A DNA stretch of 45,606 bases. Source: Bacteroidaceae bacterium (lineage in GTDB: Bacteria; Bacteroidota; Bacteroidia; Bacteroidales; Bacteroidaceae). The translations under genes and the position numbers were made by a program. Position 1 is the stretch's first letter; the number at the start of each line of letters is the position of its first letter. Of this stretch, positions 26,135-35,605 are shown in pieces. Below the pieces are notes generated by a model. That model searched no databases. It saw only the letters and a list, made by a program, of their open reading frames with translations, and was not told where the DNA came from. The DNA lies in assembly GCA_017940605.1 (NCBI GenBank), contig JAGAYF010000066.1, forward strand, positions 1 to 45,606, read 5' to 3'.

Positions 26135-27663
26135 ATTTCCAAGAGCTTGCCGTTTTTCTTGGCTTCGTCAATCCATTTGGGAACAATCTCATCAAGGAAC
26201 TTCTGCTTCTTGCTACGCAGTTCCTTCATGTCAAGGCCTATAGCCTGCTGAGCCTTATCCTTGGTTGAGTAGTCGGGTACAGGTATCTCTCCAGTGTGTC
26301 CATGCTTGGCGGCCACGCGGGCAATGAGCAGACGGGCCTGCTGAGCATAGTCCACAGAGTGGGAAAGCAAGCGTGTCACTTCCTGCGGTGCATGGAAAGT
26401 AGCCCCATGGGAGGCTATGGCATAGTCCCAACGCCACTGACTCTTGCGAAGCAGAGCCTGGATAGGCTTCAGTTCAGCTTCGGTCGCCCCATTGTTGATG
26501 ATATATTGCGTCTCAAAATGGGCACGGGCCAACTCTTGCTCTGCACGATCGCGCACCTCGTTACACTTAGCCTGGCGCTCATACACATTCTGGCGCAATA
26601 CATTCTCATCCTGACGATGACAAGTCTGGCAGGTACGGTCTATGTGTGCCAAGGGTGACATAATATGATGATCGGTGAACTTAACACCTCCCTCTTGCTT
26701 GTAAGGCATGTGGCAATCGGCACACGACACGCCACGTTGACCGTGTATGCCTTGCAGGGCAATCTCATAACCTGGATGTTGGGCCTTCAATATGGGGGTC
26801 TTAGACAATGGATGGACATAGTCATAGAAACCTATTGAATCAAAATATTCCTCCGCAGCTTCGCAAGTCAGCCCTCGGTCCTGCGGAAACATCAAATAGT
26901 TTGCCTTGCCTGGGTTCTTTGGGTCATCAGGCTTGATAAAGTAGTACTCAGTATGACACTGGGCACATACCAAGGAGCGCATTTCCTGATGGCTGGCCTT
27001 TCTGACATCCTTACCCACGCGACTCCATGCCTCATATAGGGCCGGACGGGCTGGACGCAGGTCCATTGTGCGAGCGTCATGGCAGTCGGAGCACCCCACG
27101 GTGTTCATTATCTCACCACCAAGGTCGCTCCACTTTCCTGCATAGTAGTTGGCAGGATCAAAGACGGATTTCGTACCGCTCAGTTCGCGCATCATGCGAG
27201 GAACGTCGGGCCCCTTGCAAGTCCAACAGGTTGCGGGCTGCATGTCAGCGTCTCCATCAATACCAGGATTGCCCGTGCGCAGAATCTTGCGCAGGTCCTC
27301 AAGACAATGCTTGTGACCACGCGGAGTATTATAGTCTCGGCTGAAAGCATAGCCCGCCCATAGCACGACCATCTCCGGACGTGCGGCCAGTACATCCACC
27401 TCGTCTGACGAATTATACCTTGACTCAAACGATGTGTCCTCCGTCTGCGCCCAAGTTTCGTACTCACGGGGATAGTCTGCCTTGAATTTCTCATTTTGAG
27501 CCACGATAGAGTCGGTAAACTCCGTGCGCTTGTTGTTGAATACACTGGCCACCTCGGCCCTGCGCTCCATCAAGGACGAAACGAGCAGCCCTAACAGGAA
27601 TACTACAACCATAGAACCTCCAAAGAGCAACCAACCTTGCCATTTTTTCAATTCTTTTGCCAT
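26131..27663 (-). CDS. nrfA: Pentaheme cytochrome c nitrite reductase, ammonia-forming
   Basis: 510 residues. An uncleaved-looking N-terminal membrane segment (about 11-31) or signal leads into the periplasmic catalytic domain. All five heme sites are intact: the active-site C146-W-T-C149-K150 with the lysine axial ligand typical of NrfA, and four CXXCH motifs at 191-195, 233-237, 314-318 and 345-349. NrfA reduces nitrite to ammonium with six electrons delivered by NrfH. The stretch TEYYFIK after the third motif and the distal histidines HHIMSPLAH also fit. It is encoded 76 bp downstream of nrfH across an AT-rich spacer. Confidence 0.96.
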   Translation of the reverse strand: MAKELKKWQGWLLFGGSMVVVFLLGLLVSSLMERRAEVASVFNNKRTEFTDSIVAQNEKFKADYPREYETWAQTEDTSFESRYNSSDEVDVLAARPEMVVLWAGYAFSRDYNTPRGHKHCLEDLRKILRTGNPGIDGDADMQPATCWTCKGPDVPRMMRELSGTKSVFDPANYYAGKWSDLGGEIMNTVGCSDCHDARTMDLRPARPALYEAWSRVGKDVRKASHQEMRSLVCAQCHTEYYFIKPDDPKNPGKANYLMFPQDRGLTCEAAEEYFDSIGFYDYVHPLSKTPILKAQHPGYEIALQGIHGQRGVSCADCHMPYKQEGGVKFTDHHIMSPLAHIDRTCQTCHRQDENVLRQNVYERQAKCNEVRDRAEQELARAHFETQYIINNGATEAELKPIQALLRKSQWRWDYAIASHGATFHAPQEVTRLLSHSVDYAQQARLLIARVAAKHGHTGEIPVPDYSTKDKAQQAIGLDMKELRSKKQKFLDEIVPKWIDEAKKNGKLLEI

Positions 27664-27739
27664 AATCTATTTTTGATATTTATATTTTACGAATTTAATA
27701 TTTATGAATTTATCTACTGATTGACAGCAAATACTTCAT

Positions 27740-28354
27740 CTACCGCCCAACCTTTTTCTTCTTCAGCAGCCCTTGCAACCAATCAGGGACAGGACTGGGC
27801 GGCAACGGTGTAACGCTCTCTGCACCGGGCGTAGCCATCAGTGAGTTCATGCCGCCATGGGGCACGTTGCGATGGCAGTCCCAGCAGGCCTTGCCTTCAC
27901 CACGCTTAGCCATCATGTAGTCAATCCGGCCCGTTTTGACAAACTCCTGATTCAGTTGCGCATGGCAACGTATACAGTTGTCCATAATGACCTTGGCCGA
28001 AGCTTCCTCGGCCATAATAGCCTGCCGCTCGGCATGAGTTACGAAATAAGCTGTGTGCTTCAGGCCATCCACAGCCTTAAAACCATATTTGGCCACAAGG
28101 CTGGAATGGGGTACATGGCAATCATTGCACGTAGCATCGCGCCCATGGCTGGAGTGACTCCAGGTAGCATAATAGGGAGTCATTATGTGGCAGTTGACAC
28201 AGGCTGAAGGGTCATTTCCCAAGTACGTATGCGCCCGAAGCAGATACATAAACAAGCCACCCAGACCGACTATCACGCCAGCCACAATCAGAAATCCGAT
28301 TTTCTGCCGATAGGAAAACCAGTCTTTCACAGAGAGCAGTTTGCGTATATCCAT
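27740..28354 (-). CDS. nrfH: Tetraheme quinol dehydrogenase NrfH
   Basis: 204 residues from the ATG at 28354. An upstream in-frame ATG at 28399 would add a hydrophobic 15-residue piece and is less likely because the core starts with MDIRKLLSVKDWFSYRQK and then one membrane anchor (about 19-40). Four CXXCH motifs are present at 52-56, 76-80, 127-131 and 157-161, as in NapC/NirT-family NrfH. It oxidises menaquinol in the membrane and passes electrons to NrfA. The C-terminal tail is Pro-rich, ending in lysines. It is the first gene of the cluster nrfH-nrfA-resB-ccsA-small membrane protein. Confidence 0.94.
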   Translation of the reverse strand: MDIRKLLSVKDWFSYRQKIGFLIVAGVIVGLGGLFMYLLRAHTYLGNDPSACVNCHIMTPYYATWSHSSHGRDATCNDCHVPHSSLVAKYGFKAVDGLKHTAYFVTHAERQAIMAEEASAKVIMDNCIRCHAQLNQEFVKTGRIDYMMAKRGEGKACWDCHRNVPHGGMNSLMATPGAESVTPLPPSPVPDWLQGLLKKKKVGR

Positions 28355-28627
28355 GTTTATAGTTGGTAATATTTTTGTAAATATACGAAAAATATTCAAA
28401 ACATCCGCATAATATCAATTATTTCTCTTCTTTATTTACCTAAATTACTTAAATTCAAATGATTTATTATTCATTTTGGTTTTGACATGAAATTTGTACT
28501 GCATCAACATCGGCCATAGCCCTTGTTGCAAGGAAATAGTGGGAACAACAAGTCCCTGCCATGAGATTATTAAGCAACAAGACCCCACTCTATGGGGACA
28601 ATGGTCTGAGTAAGCTAAAACTTAGAC

Positions 28628-28691
28628 GGACTAATTTAAAAAAACTCGGGGAGTTTTTTAAAAAAGTCGGGGAGTTTTTTCAACTTAGTCC
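28628..28691. repeat. Tandem pair of 21-bp palindromic units inside an inverted repeat
   Basis: Outer arms GGACTAA (28628-28634) and TTAGTCC (28685-28691). Inside are two adjoining units, 28639-28659 and 28660-28680, each A6, then C or G, then TCGGGGAG, then T6. The first unit folds by itself (AAAAAACTC/GAGTTTTTT with a GGG loop). The second has one mismatch. The whole can also fold as one long hairpin using the outer arms and the first A-tract with the last T-tract. Terminator, attenuator or protein-binding roles are all possible. Confidence 0.75.
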
Positions 28692-28713
28692 AAGTACTTT
28701 TTCTCACAAGCGC

Positions 28714-28749
28714 TTCATCCCCGAAAGAACTCTCTCTTCCGGGGATGAA
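28714..28749 (-). terminator. Inverted repeat downstream of lpxA
   Basis: Arms TTCATCCCCG (28714-28723) and CGGGGATGAA (28740-28749) with a 16-nt loop stand 36 bp after the lpxA stop on the minus strand. A T-poor stretch follows directly, so strength as an intrinsic terminator is uncertain. It could act together with the palindromic units further on. Confidence 0.5.
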
Positions 28750-28784
28750 ACTCGCTGTATGAAAAAAGGAATAACCTTTTGCTG

Positions 28785-29564
28785 TTACTTGCTGATGATA
28801 CCGTCTTCGGATTCCCGCAGGAACTGTATGATGTTATCTATCTCCTTGCTTCCGGGAACTTGGTCCAAGATTTGGTTTATGGCATCAAACAAACTGGTCT
28901 TTCCGTTGAACACCAACCGATAGGCCTGTGCTATGTGATGCTGCACCTTTTCGTCCACTCCGGCATTGGTCAGGATGGTACTGTTCACGCCACCATATTC
29001 AATGGGATTGTGATGTGCCACAATATACGGGGGGACATCCTTGCTGAAACGGCATCCACTCTGCACCATGGCGCAACGTCCTACGCGCACACCAGGGTTG
29101 GCAATGACATTGCTGGACAGAATGGCGTAATCATGAATCTCAATATCACCGGCTATCTTCGTGCCATAGCCCAAGACGCAGTTGTCATGTATCTTTGTAT
29201 CGTGGCTGATGTGAACACCTTCCATGATGAAGTTTCCATTGCCTATGACTGTCTGGCCTCCCGCAAAGGTTGCGCGATTAATGACGACATTCTCGCGAAT
29301 AATGTTGTTGTCACCGATAACAAGCTCGGTCTTGTCGCCACGGAACTCAAAATCCTGCGGCAGGGCTGCAAGGACCGTTCCCTGATGCACGACATTGTTT
29401 TTGCCCATGCGTGTTCCCGCCATGACACTGGCAAAGGGATAGATGGTACATCCGTCACCAATGACGACATCACCTTCGATATAAGTAAAGGGATAGATGG
29501 TTACTCCGTCGCCCAGGCGTGCTGAGGAATCAATATGGGCCTGTGGACTTATATTATTTGCCAT
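28785..29564 (-). CDS. lpxA: UDP-N-acetylglucosamine O-acyltransferase
   Basis: 259 residues, normal for LpxA. It transfers a 3-hydroxyacyl chain from acyl carrier protein to UDP-GlcNAc, the first step of lipid A synthesis. The left-handed beta-helix is visible as hexapeptide repeats over about 5-190 (IGDGCTIYPFASV, IGDNNIIRENVVI, IGNGNFIMEG). The catalytic histidine is His121 in HISHDTKIHDN. The region NPGVRVGRCAMVQSGCRFSKDVPPY and the C-terminal helical part with AYRLVFNGKTSLFDAI are typical of Bacteroidota LpxA. It sits after the RND efflux genes rather than with lpxD, lpxC/fabZ, so it is either relocated or a second copy. Confidence 0.93.
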   Translation of the reverse strand: MANNISPQAHIDSSARLGDGVTIYPFTYIEGDVVIGDGCTIYPFASVMAGTRMGKNNVVHQGTVLAALPQDFEFRGDKTELVIGDNNIIRENVVINRATFAGGQTVIGNGNFIMEGVHISHDTKIHDNCVLGYGTKIAGDIEIHDYAILSSNVIANPGVRVGRCAMVQSGCRFSKDVPPYIVAHHNPIEYGGVNSTILTNAGVDEKVQHHIAQAYRLVFNGKTSLFDAINQILDQVPGSKEIDNIIQFLRESEDGIISK

Positions 29565-29605
29565 AATTCTGCTGTATTTGAATAATATTGCTTACCAATA
29601 ATTCA

Positions 29606-30997
29606 TTACTTGTCACCGCCGCCCAAGGCATAATACAGATTGACAACAGCCTGCATCTTATTGAAGTCATCGGCTATCTTGCTCAATTGTGCCTGCAAGA
29701 GAGACTGCTGGGCACTGATGACGTTCAGGTAGTTGCCGTTCTGGCCCATCTTGAAGACCTTTTCAGCAACTTCGACATTGCGTTGCAGGCTTTCTATCTG
29801 CACTTTTTCGAGCGCACTGCGTTCCTGGCTGGTTTGATAGAGGGCTAGGGCATTGCTGACCTCACTTCCAGCCTGAAGAATGCTTTGCTGCCATGCCAGG
29901 AAAGCTTGCTCTTGCTGCGCCTTGGCCACCTTGAGCTGGGCAACCAAGCGTCCATTCTGGAAAATGGGCTGCGCCAGGCTACCTACGGCCGTGGCCAGAA
30001 TCTTTCCAGGATTGACAATGCCCGCACCGCTGCTGTTGGTCCACGCAGCCGACCCACTGATGGTAATGCTGGGGTAGAAAGCTGCGCGGGCACGCTTGAC
30101 ATTATAGTAACAATTGGCCAATGCCATCTCCTTGGCATGTACGTCGGGACGGTTGCCCAACAACTGGACACCGATACCCGTGCTGAACTTGGAGGGTAGG
30201 CTTTGGTTCTCCAACTTACCGCGTGGTATGGAATGGGGAGACTCGCAAAGCAGGACGGACAAGGCATTCTCCGTGTTGCGAATTTGACGTTGCAACTCGG
30301 GAATGGATGCCAGTACGGAATAATAGTTGGCCTTGGCCGATTGGACGGCACTTTCGTCCACGCCGGCGGCATACTTCTTCTGCTGGACCATCATTTCATA
30401 GGTCTGCTTCGTCAGGTTTTCCGTATTACGCGTAATTTGCAACTGCTTGTCAAGCATGAGCAACGTATAATAGGCATTGGCTATCTGAGCAATCAGACCA
30501 CACTGGACCGCACGCTGATAATCCTGCGCCTGAAGCAGGGATGCCTGCTGGGCACGCTTAGCATTGGTCAAGGAACCGAATAAATCGATATTCCAACTGG
30601 CTTCGACGGGTAAGGAATAGATTTGGCTGGCCTTACCCATGTCCCATGAGCGCAGATTACCCGTGGCCGCAAATGCAAAGGAGGGGAAAAACGCCAACTT
30701 GGCAGAGGTCAGCATGGCCTTGGCCTGCGTGACTGACAATGCAGCAGAGCGCAAATCGGTATTATTTTTCAATCCGCTGTCAATGAGTTGTTGCAAGTAC
30801 GTATCGGTAAAGACTTCGCGCCAAGGTGTTCCGCCCAAAGAGAAAGTATCTCTCTCGGCCAAGGAGGAAGTCAGGCTGGCCGTATCGCGAAACAATCCTG
30901 TGGTATTGACATTGTCAGGACGCTGATATTTTTTGTACAGACCGCAGCTATTGAACAAGAGCGTTACGGACAGCAGAAGATAAAGTATCTTTCTCAT
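29606..30997 (-). CDS. RND efflux outer-membrane channel lipoprotein (TolC/OprM type)
   Basis: 463 residues. Signal peptide MRKILYLLLSVTLLFNSC with the lipidated cysteine at 18. The mature protein has two outer-membrane efflux repeats (about 60-250 and 270-455) rich in long amphipathic helices, for example AALSVTQAKAMLTSAKLAFFPSF and KLENQSLPSKFSTGIGVQLLGNRPDVHAKE. The LLGNRPDV stretch is a hallmark of the NodT/OprM family. It forms the outer-membrane exit duct of the pump. It starts 2 bp after the pump gene stop, consistent with one operon. Confidence 0.94.
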   Translation of the reverse strand: MRKILYLLLSVTLLFNSCGLYKKYQRPDNVNTTGLFRDTASLTSSLAERDTFSLGGTPWREVFTDTYLQQLIDSGLKNNTDLRSAALSVTQAKAMLTSAKLAFFPSFAFAATGNLRSWDMGKASQIYSLPVEASWNIDLFGSLTNAKRAQQASLLQAQDYQRAVQCGLIAQIANAYYTLLMLDKQLQITRNTENLTKQTYEMMVQQKKYAAGVDESAVQSAKANYYSVLASIPELQRQIRNTENALSVLLCESPHSIPRGKLENQSLPSKFSTGIGVQLLGNRPDVHAKEMALANCYYNVKRARAAFYPSITISGSAAWTNSSGAGIVNPGKILATAVGSLAQPIFQNGRLVAQLKVAKAQQEQAFLAWQQSILQAGSEVSNALALYQTSQERSALEKVQIESLQRNVEVAEKVFKMGQNGNYLNVISAQQSLLQAQLSKIADDFNKMQAVVNLYYALGGGDK

Positions 30998-30999
30998 TT

Positions 31000-33900
31000 T
31001 TATTTCTCTGATTTATCGTTAATGTATTTTATATCGACAGGACGCGTGTACTGTTTCAATTCACTGTCATTCTTTCCCTTGATGAGACCAATGAAGTGCA
31101 GCGGTTTTAGCTTCTCCTGTATCTTTTGGAAGAACACAAACAGGGCTGGCACAATGAATATCTGGCAAATCATGCCTATCAACATGCCACCAACCGCAGC
31201 CGCGCCCAAAGTTCGGTTACCATTGGCACCCACACCCATGGCAAACATCATAGGCAACAAGCCAATGACCATGGCAAGCGAGGTCATCAAGATGGGACGC
31301 AGACGAGCTCCCGCACCCAAGATGGCACTGTATGTGACAGCCATACCCATTTGACGGCGCTCAAGGGCGAACTGGACAATCAAGATGGCGTTCTTGGCCA
31401 ACAGACCAATCAACATGATCAAGGATATCTGCATATAGATATCATTGTTGTGTCCAAACAACTGCGTAAAGATGAATGCACCTGCCAATCCAAACGGAAC
31501 TGACAAAATAACAGAGAACGGAAGCAAGTAGCTTTCATACTGGGCACACAAAATGAGGTAGACGAAGATGATGCACAGGAGGAAGATCAGTCCTGTGGAG
31601 TTGCTTGCCTTTTGTTCCTCACGTGTCAAACCGGAATACTCATAGCCATAGCCTTGCGGAAGGGTTGTCTGTGCAACTTCGGAAATGGCCTGGATGATAT
31701 CGCCAGAGGAATATCCGCTGTTGGGCGTTACGTTAGCATTGATACAGGTAAACAAATTGAAACGATTGATGTTGGCCGGACCGTACACGCGGTTCAGTTC
31801 ACAGAATTCCTTTACCGGCGCCATGCCCGACGGAGTTCGTACATAGATATCGTCCAATCCGTCAGGCGTAGAACGGCTGTCTATCGTTCCTTGAATCATG
31901 ACACGGTACAATTTGCCATAGGCATTGAAATTGGAAGCATACAAACCACCATAGTAACCTTGAAGCGTTGTCAGAACCGTTGAAGGAGAGATGCCGGCCT
32001 GCTTACATTTGGCCACGTCCACGTCTATCATGTACTGCGGATAGTTTGGATTGTATGACGTCATGGCTACTTGTACCTCGGGACGCTTGTTCAATTCAGC
32101 AAGAAACTCTTTCGTGATGCCAAAGAATTTGTCCAAATCGCCACCCGTCTTGTCCTGCAGGGAAAGCGACACTGCATTGGTCGCTGAAAAACCTTGAATC
32201 ATTGGGGGAGCAAAGGCAATGATTTGCGCATCCTTGATACTGGCCGTCTGAAGATAGATCATTCCCAAGACAGCACGGGCACTTTGTCCCATATTGCGCT
32301 CTTCAAACGGTTTCAGCTTGATAATAAAGGTAGCCTGGTCAGAACCTTGACCCGCAATAAAGTTATAACCCACCAACTGTTCGCGCGTTTTAATGGCAGG
32401 GTTGGCTGCAAGCATGGAGTCCACTTGATCAATGACTTGCTGCGTGCGCGCCTGACTGGTTGCAGGAGGCATGGAAATGGTACAGAACAATGTTCCCGTA
32501 TCCTCATCGGGCACGAGACCCGTCTTAGTCGTCATCATACTTACGCCCAACGCTGCCACACCGGCAACCAAGAGAATGACAACAAGTACCGGACGCTTAA
32601 TCATCCGCTCCACGCCTTTCTTATATTTTGCCGTATACTTCTCAAATGATGTATTGAACGACGCATGGAAACGGTCCACAATGCTCATCTTGCGCGTATT
32701 GCCGCTCTCGTCCTTCGGTTTCAGGAAGATGGCACAAAGGGCTGGCGACAAGGTCAAGGCATTCAAGGCCGAAATGAAGATGGAAACGGCCATCGTAATA
32801 CCGAATTCTTTGTAGAACGTACCGCTCGTTCCACCAATGAAAGACACAGGAATGAACACCGATGCCATGACAAGCGTAATGGAGATGATAGCACCGCTGA
32901 TTTCGTTCATTGCGTCAATGCTGGCCTGCATTGCGCTCTTGTATCCTTGGTCCAATTTGGCATGCACGGCCTCTACCACCACGATGGCATCATCTACGAC
33001 AATGGCGATGGCCAACAACAGGGCGGAAAGAGTGAGTAAGTTGATGGTAAACCCAAAAACCTTCAGGAAGAAGAAAGTACCTATCAAAGATACAGGTACG
33101 GCAATCAAAGGTATCAATGTAGAACGCATATCCTGCAAGAAGATATACACCACAAAGAACACCAACACGAGAGTAATGATAAGTGTTTTTACAACTTCCT
33201 CGATACTGGCGTACAAGAACTCCGTTACGTCATAGTTAATCTTGTATTCCAGTCCGGGAGGGAAGTTCTTGGCCTGCTCCTCCAACACCTGTTTGCTGGC
33301 TTTGGCAATTTCGTTGGCATTCGACCCTGCTACTTGCTGCACCATACCCATGACAGAGGGCCTGTTGTTGTTGCGCATGGCCACGGAGTACTGCAAACCG
33401 CCCAACTCCACGTCAGCGACATCCTTCAACTTCAAAGTCTGCCCCGTCTGCGTACTGGTGAGGATGATGTTGCTGAATTCCTCGGCCGTCTTCAATCGGC
33501 CGCGGTAGCGCATGGTGTATTCATAGGCCATGTTGCTCTGTTCGCCAAACGTTCCGGGCGCAGCTTCAATGTTCTGCTCAGCCAAAGCAGCTGAAATATC
33601 GGTAGGCATGAGCCCATACTGCTTCATCACGTCGGGCTTCAGCCAAATACGCATGGAGTAAGTCTTCATACCCGGGCTCTGCACGTCGCCCACGCCCTGC
33701 ACACGCTTCAGGGCAGGGATGATGTTGATGTTGGCGTAGTTGGTCAGGAACTCATCGTCGTAGCGCCCATCCTCAGTGGTCAGCGTAAACATGATAACCT
33801 GCGAGGTCTGGCGCTTCATCACAGTGACGCCGACCCGCGTCACCTCGGCAGGCAACAAAGCCTGCGCCTGCTGTACACGGTTCTGCACGTTCACCGCCGC

Positions 33901-34209
33901 CATGTCAGGATTAATACCTTTTTCAAACATCACGGTGATACTGGCTGAACCGGCATTGGTAGCCGATGAGGTCATGTAGGTCATGCCCTCCACGCCGTTG
34001 ATGCTTTCCTCCAGCGGCGCAAGCACGGAATTCTCCACAGTCTTGGCATCAGCACCCGTATAGGTTGTCCACACGCTGATAGTGGCGGGAGCAATGTCGG
34101 GGTACTGTTCGATGGGCAGCGTCACCAGTCCGATGATACCCAGAATGACGATCAGGATGGATATCACCGTAGAAAGTACGGGACGCTTTATAAAATTGGT
34201 AAATGTCAT
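31000..34209 (-). CDS. RND efflux pump inner-membrane transporter, HAE-1 family
   Basis: 1069 residues, the full size for AcrB-like pumps. The opening MTFTNFIKRPVLSTVISILIV and LPIEQYPDIAPATISVWTTYTGA are typical of the multidrug HAE-1 subfamily. The proton-relay aspartates are in LLAIAIVVDDAIVVVEAVH and the conserved lysine is in LIGLLAKNAILIVQFALERR. There are twelve membrane helices and two large periplasmic loops. It exports amphiphilic compounds such as bile salts, dyes or drugs using the proton gradient; the true range cannot be read. The start lies 41 bp after the adaptor gene. No regulator gene is adjacent. Confidence 0.96.
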   Translation of the reverse strand: MTFTNFIKRPVLSTVISILIVILGIIGLVTLPIEQYPDIAPATISVWTTYTGADAKTVENSVLAPLEESINGVEGMTYMTSSATNAGSASITVMFEKGINPDMAAVNVQNRVQQAQALLPAEVTRVGVTVMKRQTSQVIMFTLTTEDGRYDDEFLTNYANINIIPALKRVQGVGDVQSPGMKTYSMRIWLKPDVMKQYGLMPTDISAALAEQNIEAAPGTFGEQSNMAYEYTMRYRGRLKTAEEFSNIILTSTQTGQTLKLKDVADVELGGLQYSVAMRNNNRPSVMGMVQQVAGSNANEIAKASKQVLEEQAKNFPPGLEYKINYDVTEFLYASIEEVVKTLIITLVLVFFVVYIFLQDMRSTLIPLIAVPVSLIGTFFFLKVFGFTINLLTLSALLLAIAIVVDDAIVVVEAVHAKLDQGYKSAMQASIDAMNEISGAIISITLVMASVFIPVSFIGGTSGTFYKEFGITMAVSIFISALNALTLSPALCAIFLKPKDESGNTRKMSIVDRFHASFNTSFEKYTAKYKKGVERMIKRPVLVVILLVAGVAALGVSMMTTKTGLVPDEDTGTLFCTISMPPATSQARTQQVIDQVDSMLAANPAIKTREQLVGYNFIAGQGSDQATFIIKLKPFEERNMGQSARAVLGMIYLQTASIKDAQIIAFAPPMIQGFSATNAVSLSLQDKTGGDLDKFFGITKEFLAELNKRPEVQVAMTSYNPNYPQYMIDVDVAKCKQAGISPSTVLTTLQGYYGGLYASNFNAYGKLYRVMIQGTIDSRSTPDGLDDIYVRTPSGMAPVKEFCELNRVYGPANINRFNLFTCINANVTPNSGYSSGDIIQAISEVAQTTLPQGYGYEYSGLTREEQKASNSTGLIFLLCIIFVYLILCAQYESYLLPFSVILSVPFGLAGAFIFTQLFGHNNDIYMQISLIMLIGLLAKNAILIVQFALERRQMGMAVTYSAILGAGARLRPILMTSLAMVIGLLPMMFAMGVGANGNRTLGAAAVGGMLIGMICQIFIVPALFVFFQKIQEKLKPLHFIGLIKGKNDSELKQYTRPVDIKYINDKSEK

Positions 34210-34250
34210 TGTCTGAAAATTTGAGCAAACAGCTGAATCTGTCCGCTGAT

Positions 34251-35465
34251 TTATTTTTTACTGAATGCCTTCTTCATTTCCTTGTAATTGCCCTGTATCG
34301 TACCCAGCTGCTGGGCATCGGCAATGTTCTTCTCATACTGTGCCTCCGTTACGGGCTGTATCTCCATTCCGTCGGTCAGTTTGGTCAGGCCCTTGGTCAC
34401 TATGCGGTCACCCACGCTGAGTCCCTGGGTCACTATGTAGTTCTGACCGTCATTTTGTGGGTCTACATGGATTTCTGTGTACTTCACTTTGTTGTCCTTG
34501 CCCACAGTGTAGACAAATATCTTGTTCTGCACCTCGGTCGTGGCGCTTTGGGGAATGATGATGCTGTTCTCGGCCGTGCGCGGGATGATGATGGCACCCG
34601 TTCCGCCGCTCTTGAGCAAATGGTCGGGGTTCTTGAAATCGGCCCTCACGCTCACGCTGCCCGTCGTTTGGTCTATTACGCCGCTCACCGTCGTCACAGT
34701 GCCGGGATGGACGTACATGCTGCCGTCGGCCAGCTGAAGCTGTACCTTGGGGAAGGCCTTGGTGAGGTTGCGGCTGCCCTCTTCGCGCGTCAATTCCAAC
34801 AACTGCTTCTCGGTCATGGAGAAATAGACGTACATTTCTTCTATATTCGACACGGTAGTCAGGGGCTGCACCACGCTGGCGCTCACCAAGCTACCCACAC
34901 GGTAGGGAATGGTGCCCACCACGCCGTTGCTGGGACTCGTCACATTGCAATAGCTCAGGTTGTCGCGGGCACTCATCACGGCTGCCTCGGCCTGGGCCAG
35001 GGCTGCCTTGGCAGAGGCCAGGTTGTTCTCGGCAGTCTGCAAATCATAGTCGCCAATGATGTTCTGGCCGTGGAGTTCCTTCTTGTTGTTATAGGTCAGT
35101 TCGGCCGTAGCCACTGCCGTCTTGGCCGATGCCAGCTGGGCGTTTGCCTGGTTGAGGGCTGCCTTGAACTGGACGTTGTCAATCATGAACAGCACCTGGC
35201 CGGCCTTGACCTGCGCGCCTTCATCGACACACAGACGGGTGATGAAGCCCGACACCTTCGGCCTGATTTCAATATCCTGCTTACCCTTGATGACTGCAGG
35301 GTAGCTGTTTTCCATATCGGCATTGCTGGCTTCGACCGACATGTAGGGGTATTCATTGTTTTGCGGGAGACCGCCTTGGTTGCCTCCGCAGGAACTCATT
35401 CCTAAAGTTCCCAGTGCCACTGCACACACAGGCACAAAATTCCAGATGCGCTGTAATTTTTTCAT
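34251..35465 (-). CDS. RND efflux periplasmic adaptor (membrane fusion protein)
   Basis: 404 residues from the ATG at 35465, chosen because it gives a standard lipoprotein signal (MKKLQRIWNF, then hydrophobic residues, then GMSSC); in-frame ATGs at 35474 and 35498 are alternatives. The lipoyl half-motifs flank a coiled-coil hairpin (about residues 95-165, rich in Ala, Glu, Lys), as in AcrA. Typical stretches are IRPKVSGFITRLCVDEGAQVKAGQVLF and VTSPSNGVVGTIPYRVGSLVS. It bridges the pump and the outer-membrane channel. It is the first gene of the operon and is preceded by a good promoter at 35546-35580. Confidence 0.93.
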   Translation of the reverse strand: MKKLQRIWNFVPVCAVALGTLGMSSCGGNQGGLPQNNEYPYMSVEASNADMENSYPAVIKGKQDIEIRPKVSGFITRLCVDEGAQVKAGQVLFMIDNVQFKAALNQANAQLASAKTAVATAELTYNNKKELHGQNIIGDYDLQTAENNLASAKAALAQAEAAVMSARDNLSYCNVTSPSNGVVGTIPYRVGSLVSASVVQPLTTVSNIEEMYVYFSMTEKQLLELTREEGSRNLTKAFPKVQLQLADGSMYVHPGTVTTVSGVIDQTTGSVSVRADFKNPDHLLKSGGTGAIIIPRTAENSIIIPQSATTEVQNKIFVYTVGKDNKVKYTEIHVDPQNDGQNYIVTQGLSVGDRIVTKGLTKLTDGMEIQPVTEAQYEKNIADAQQLGTIQGNYKEMKKAFSKK

Positions 35466-35545
35466 TGTTTTCATTTCTGTATTTATCATTATTTTCATTC
35501 TATACTACGGCGGCCGTCCACACGGCCGTCCTTTCTTTTTGAAGT

Positions 35546-35580
35546 GCAAAATTACTGATTTTTCAACAAGTTAAGCAAAA
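35546..35580 (-). promoter_or_regulatory. Promoter of the RND efflux operon
   Basis: On the minus strand TTTTG (35580-35576) is followed after 21 bp by TAATTTTGC (35554-35546), close to the Bacteroidota consensus. The start of transcription would be near 35539, giving a leader of about 70 nt that contains the duplicated GGACGGCCG element. Confidence 0.65.
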
Positions 35581-35605
35581 TTGTTTTTCCCAAAAAGCAC
35601 AGACT

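Larger units (their letters stand above)
28355..28784. other. 430-nt noncoding region between lpxA and nrfH
   Basis: It lies after lpxA and before nrfH, both on the minus strand. It holds, in minus-strand order, a 10-bp inverted repeat after lpxA, a compound inverted repeat with two 21-bp palindromic units, and an AT-rich stretch just before nrfH that should contain the nrf promoter. A TATATTTAC-like element near 28390 is a weak -7 candidate. A plus-strand open frame from 28561 runs antisense into lpxA and has no recognisable content. Confidence 0.6.

Noticed and set aside
28639-28680. Possible CRISPR-like repeats
   Set aside because: Only two units, directly adjoining with no spacer and palindromic; no cas genes are in the window.
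28561-28923. 120-codon open frame on the plus strand
   Set aside because: It runs through the palindromic units and then antisense into lpxA; no family resemblance.
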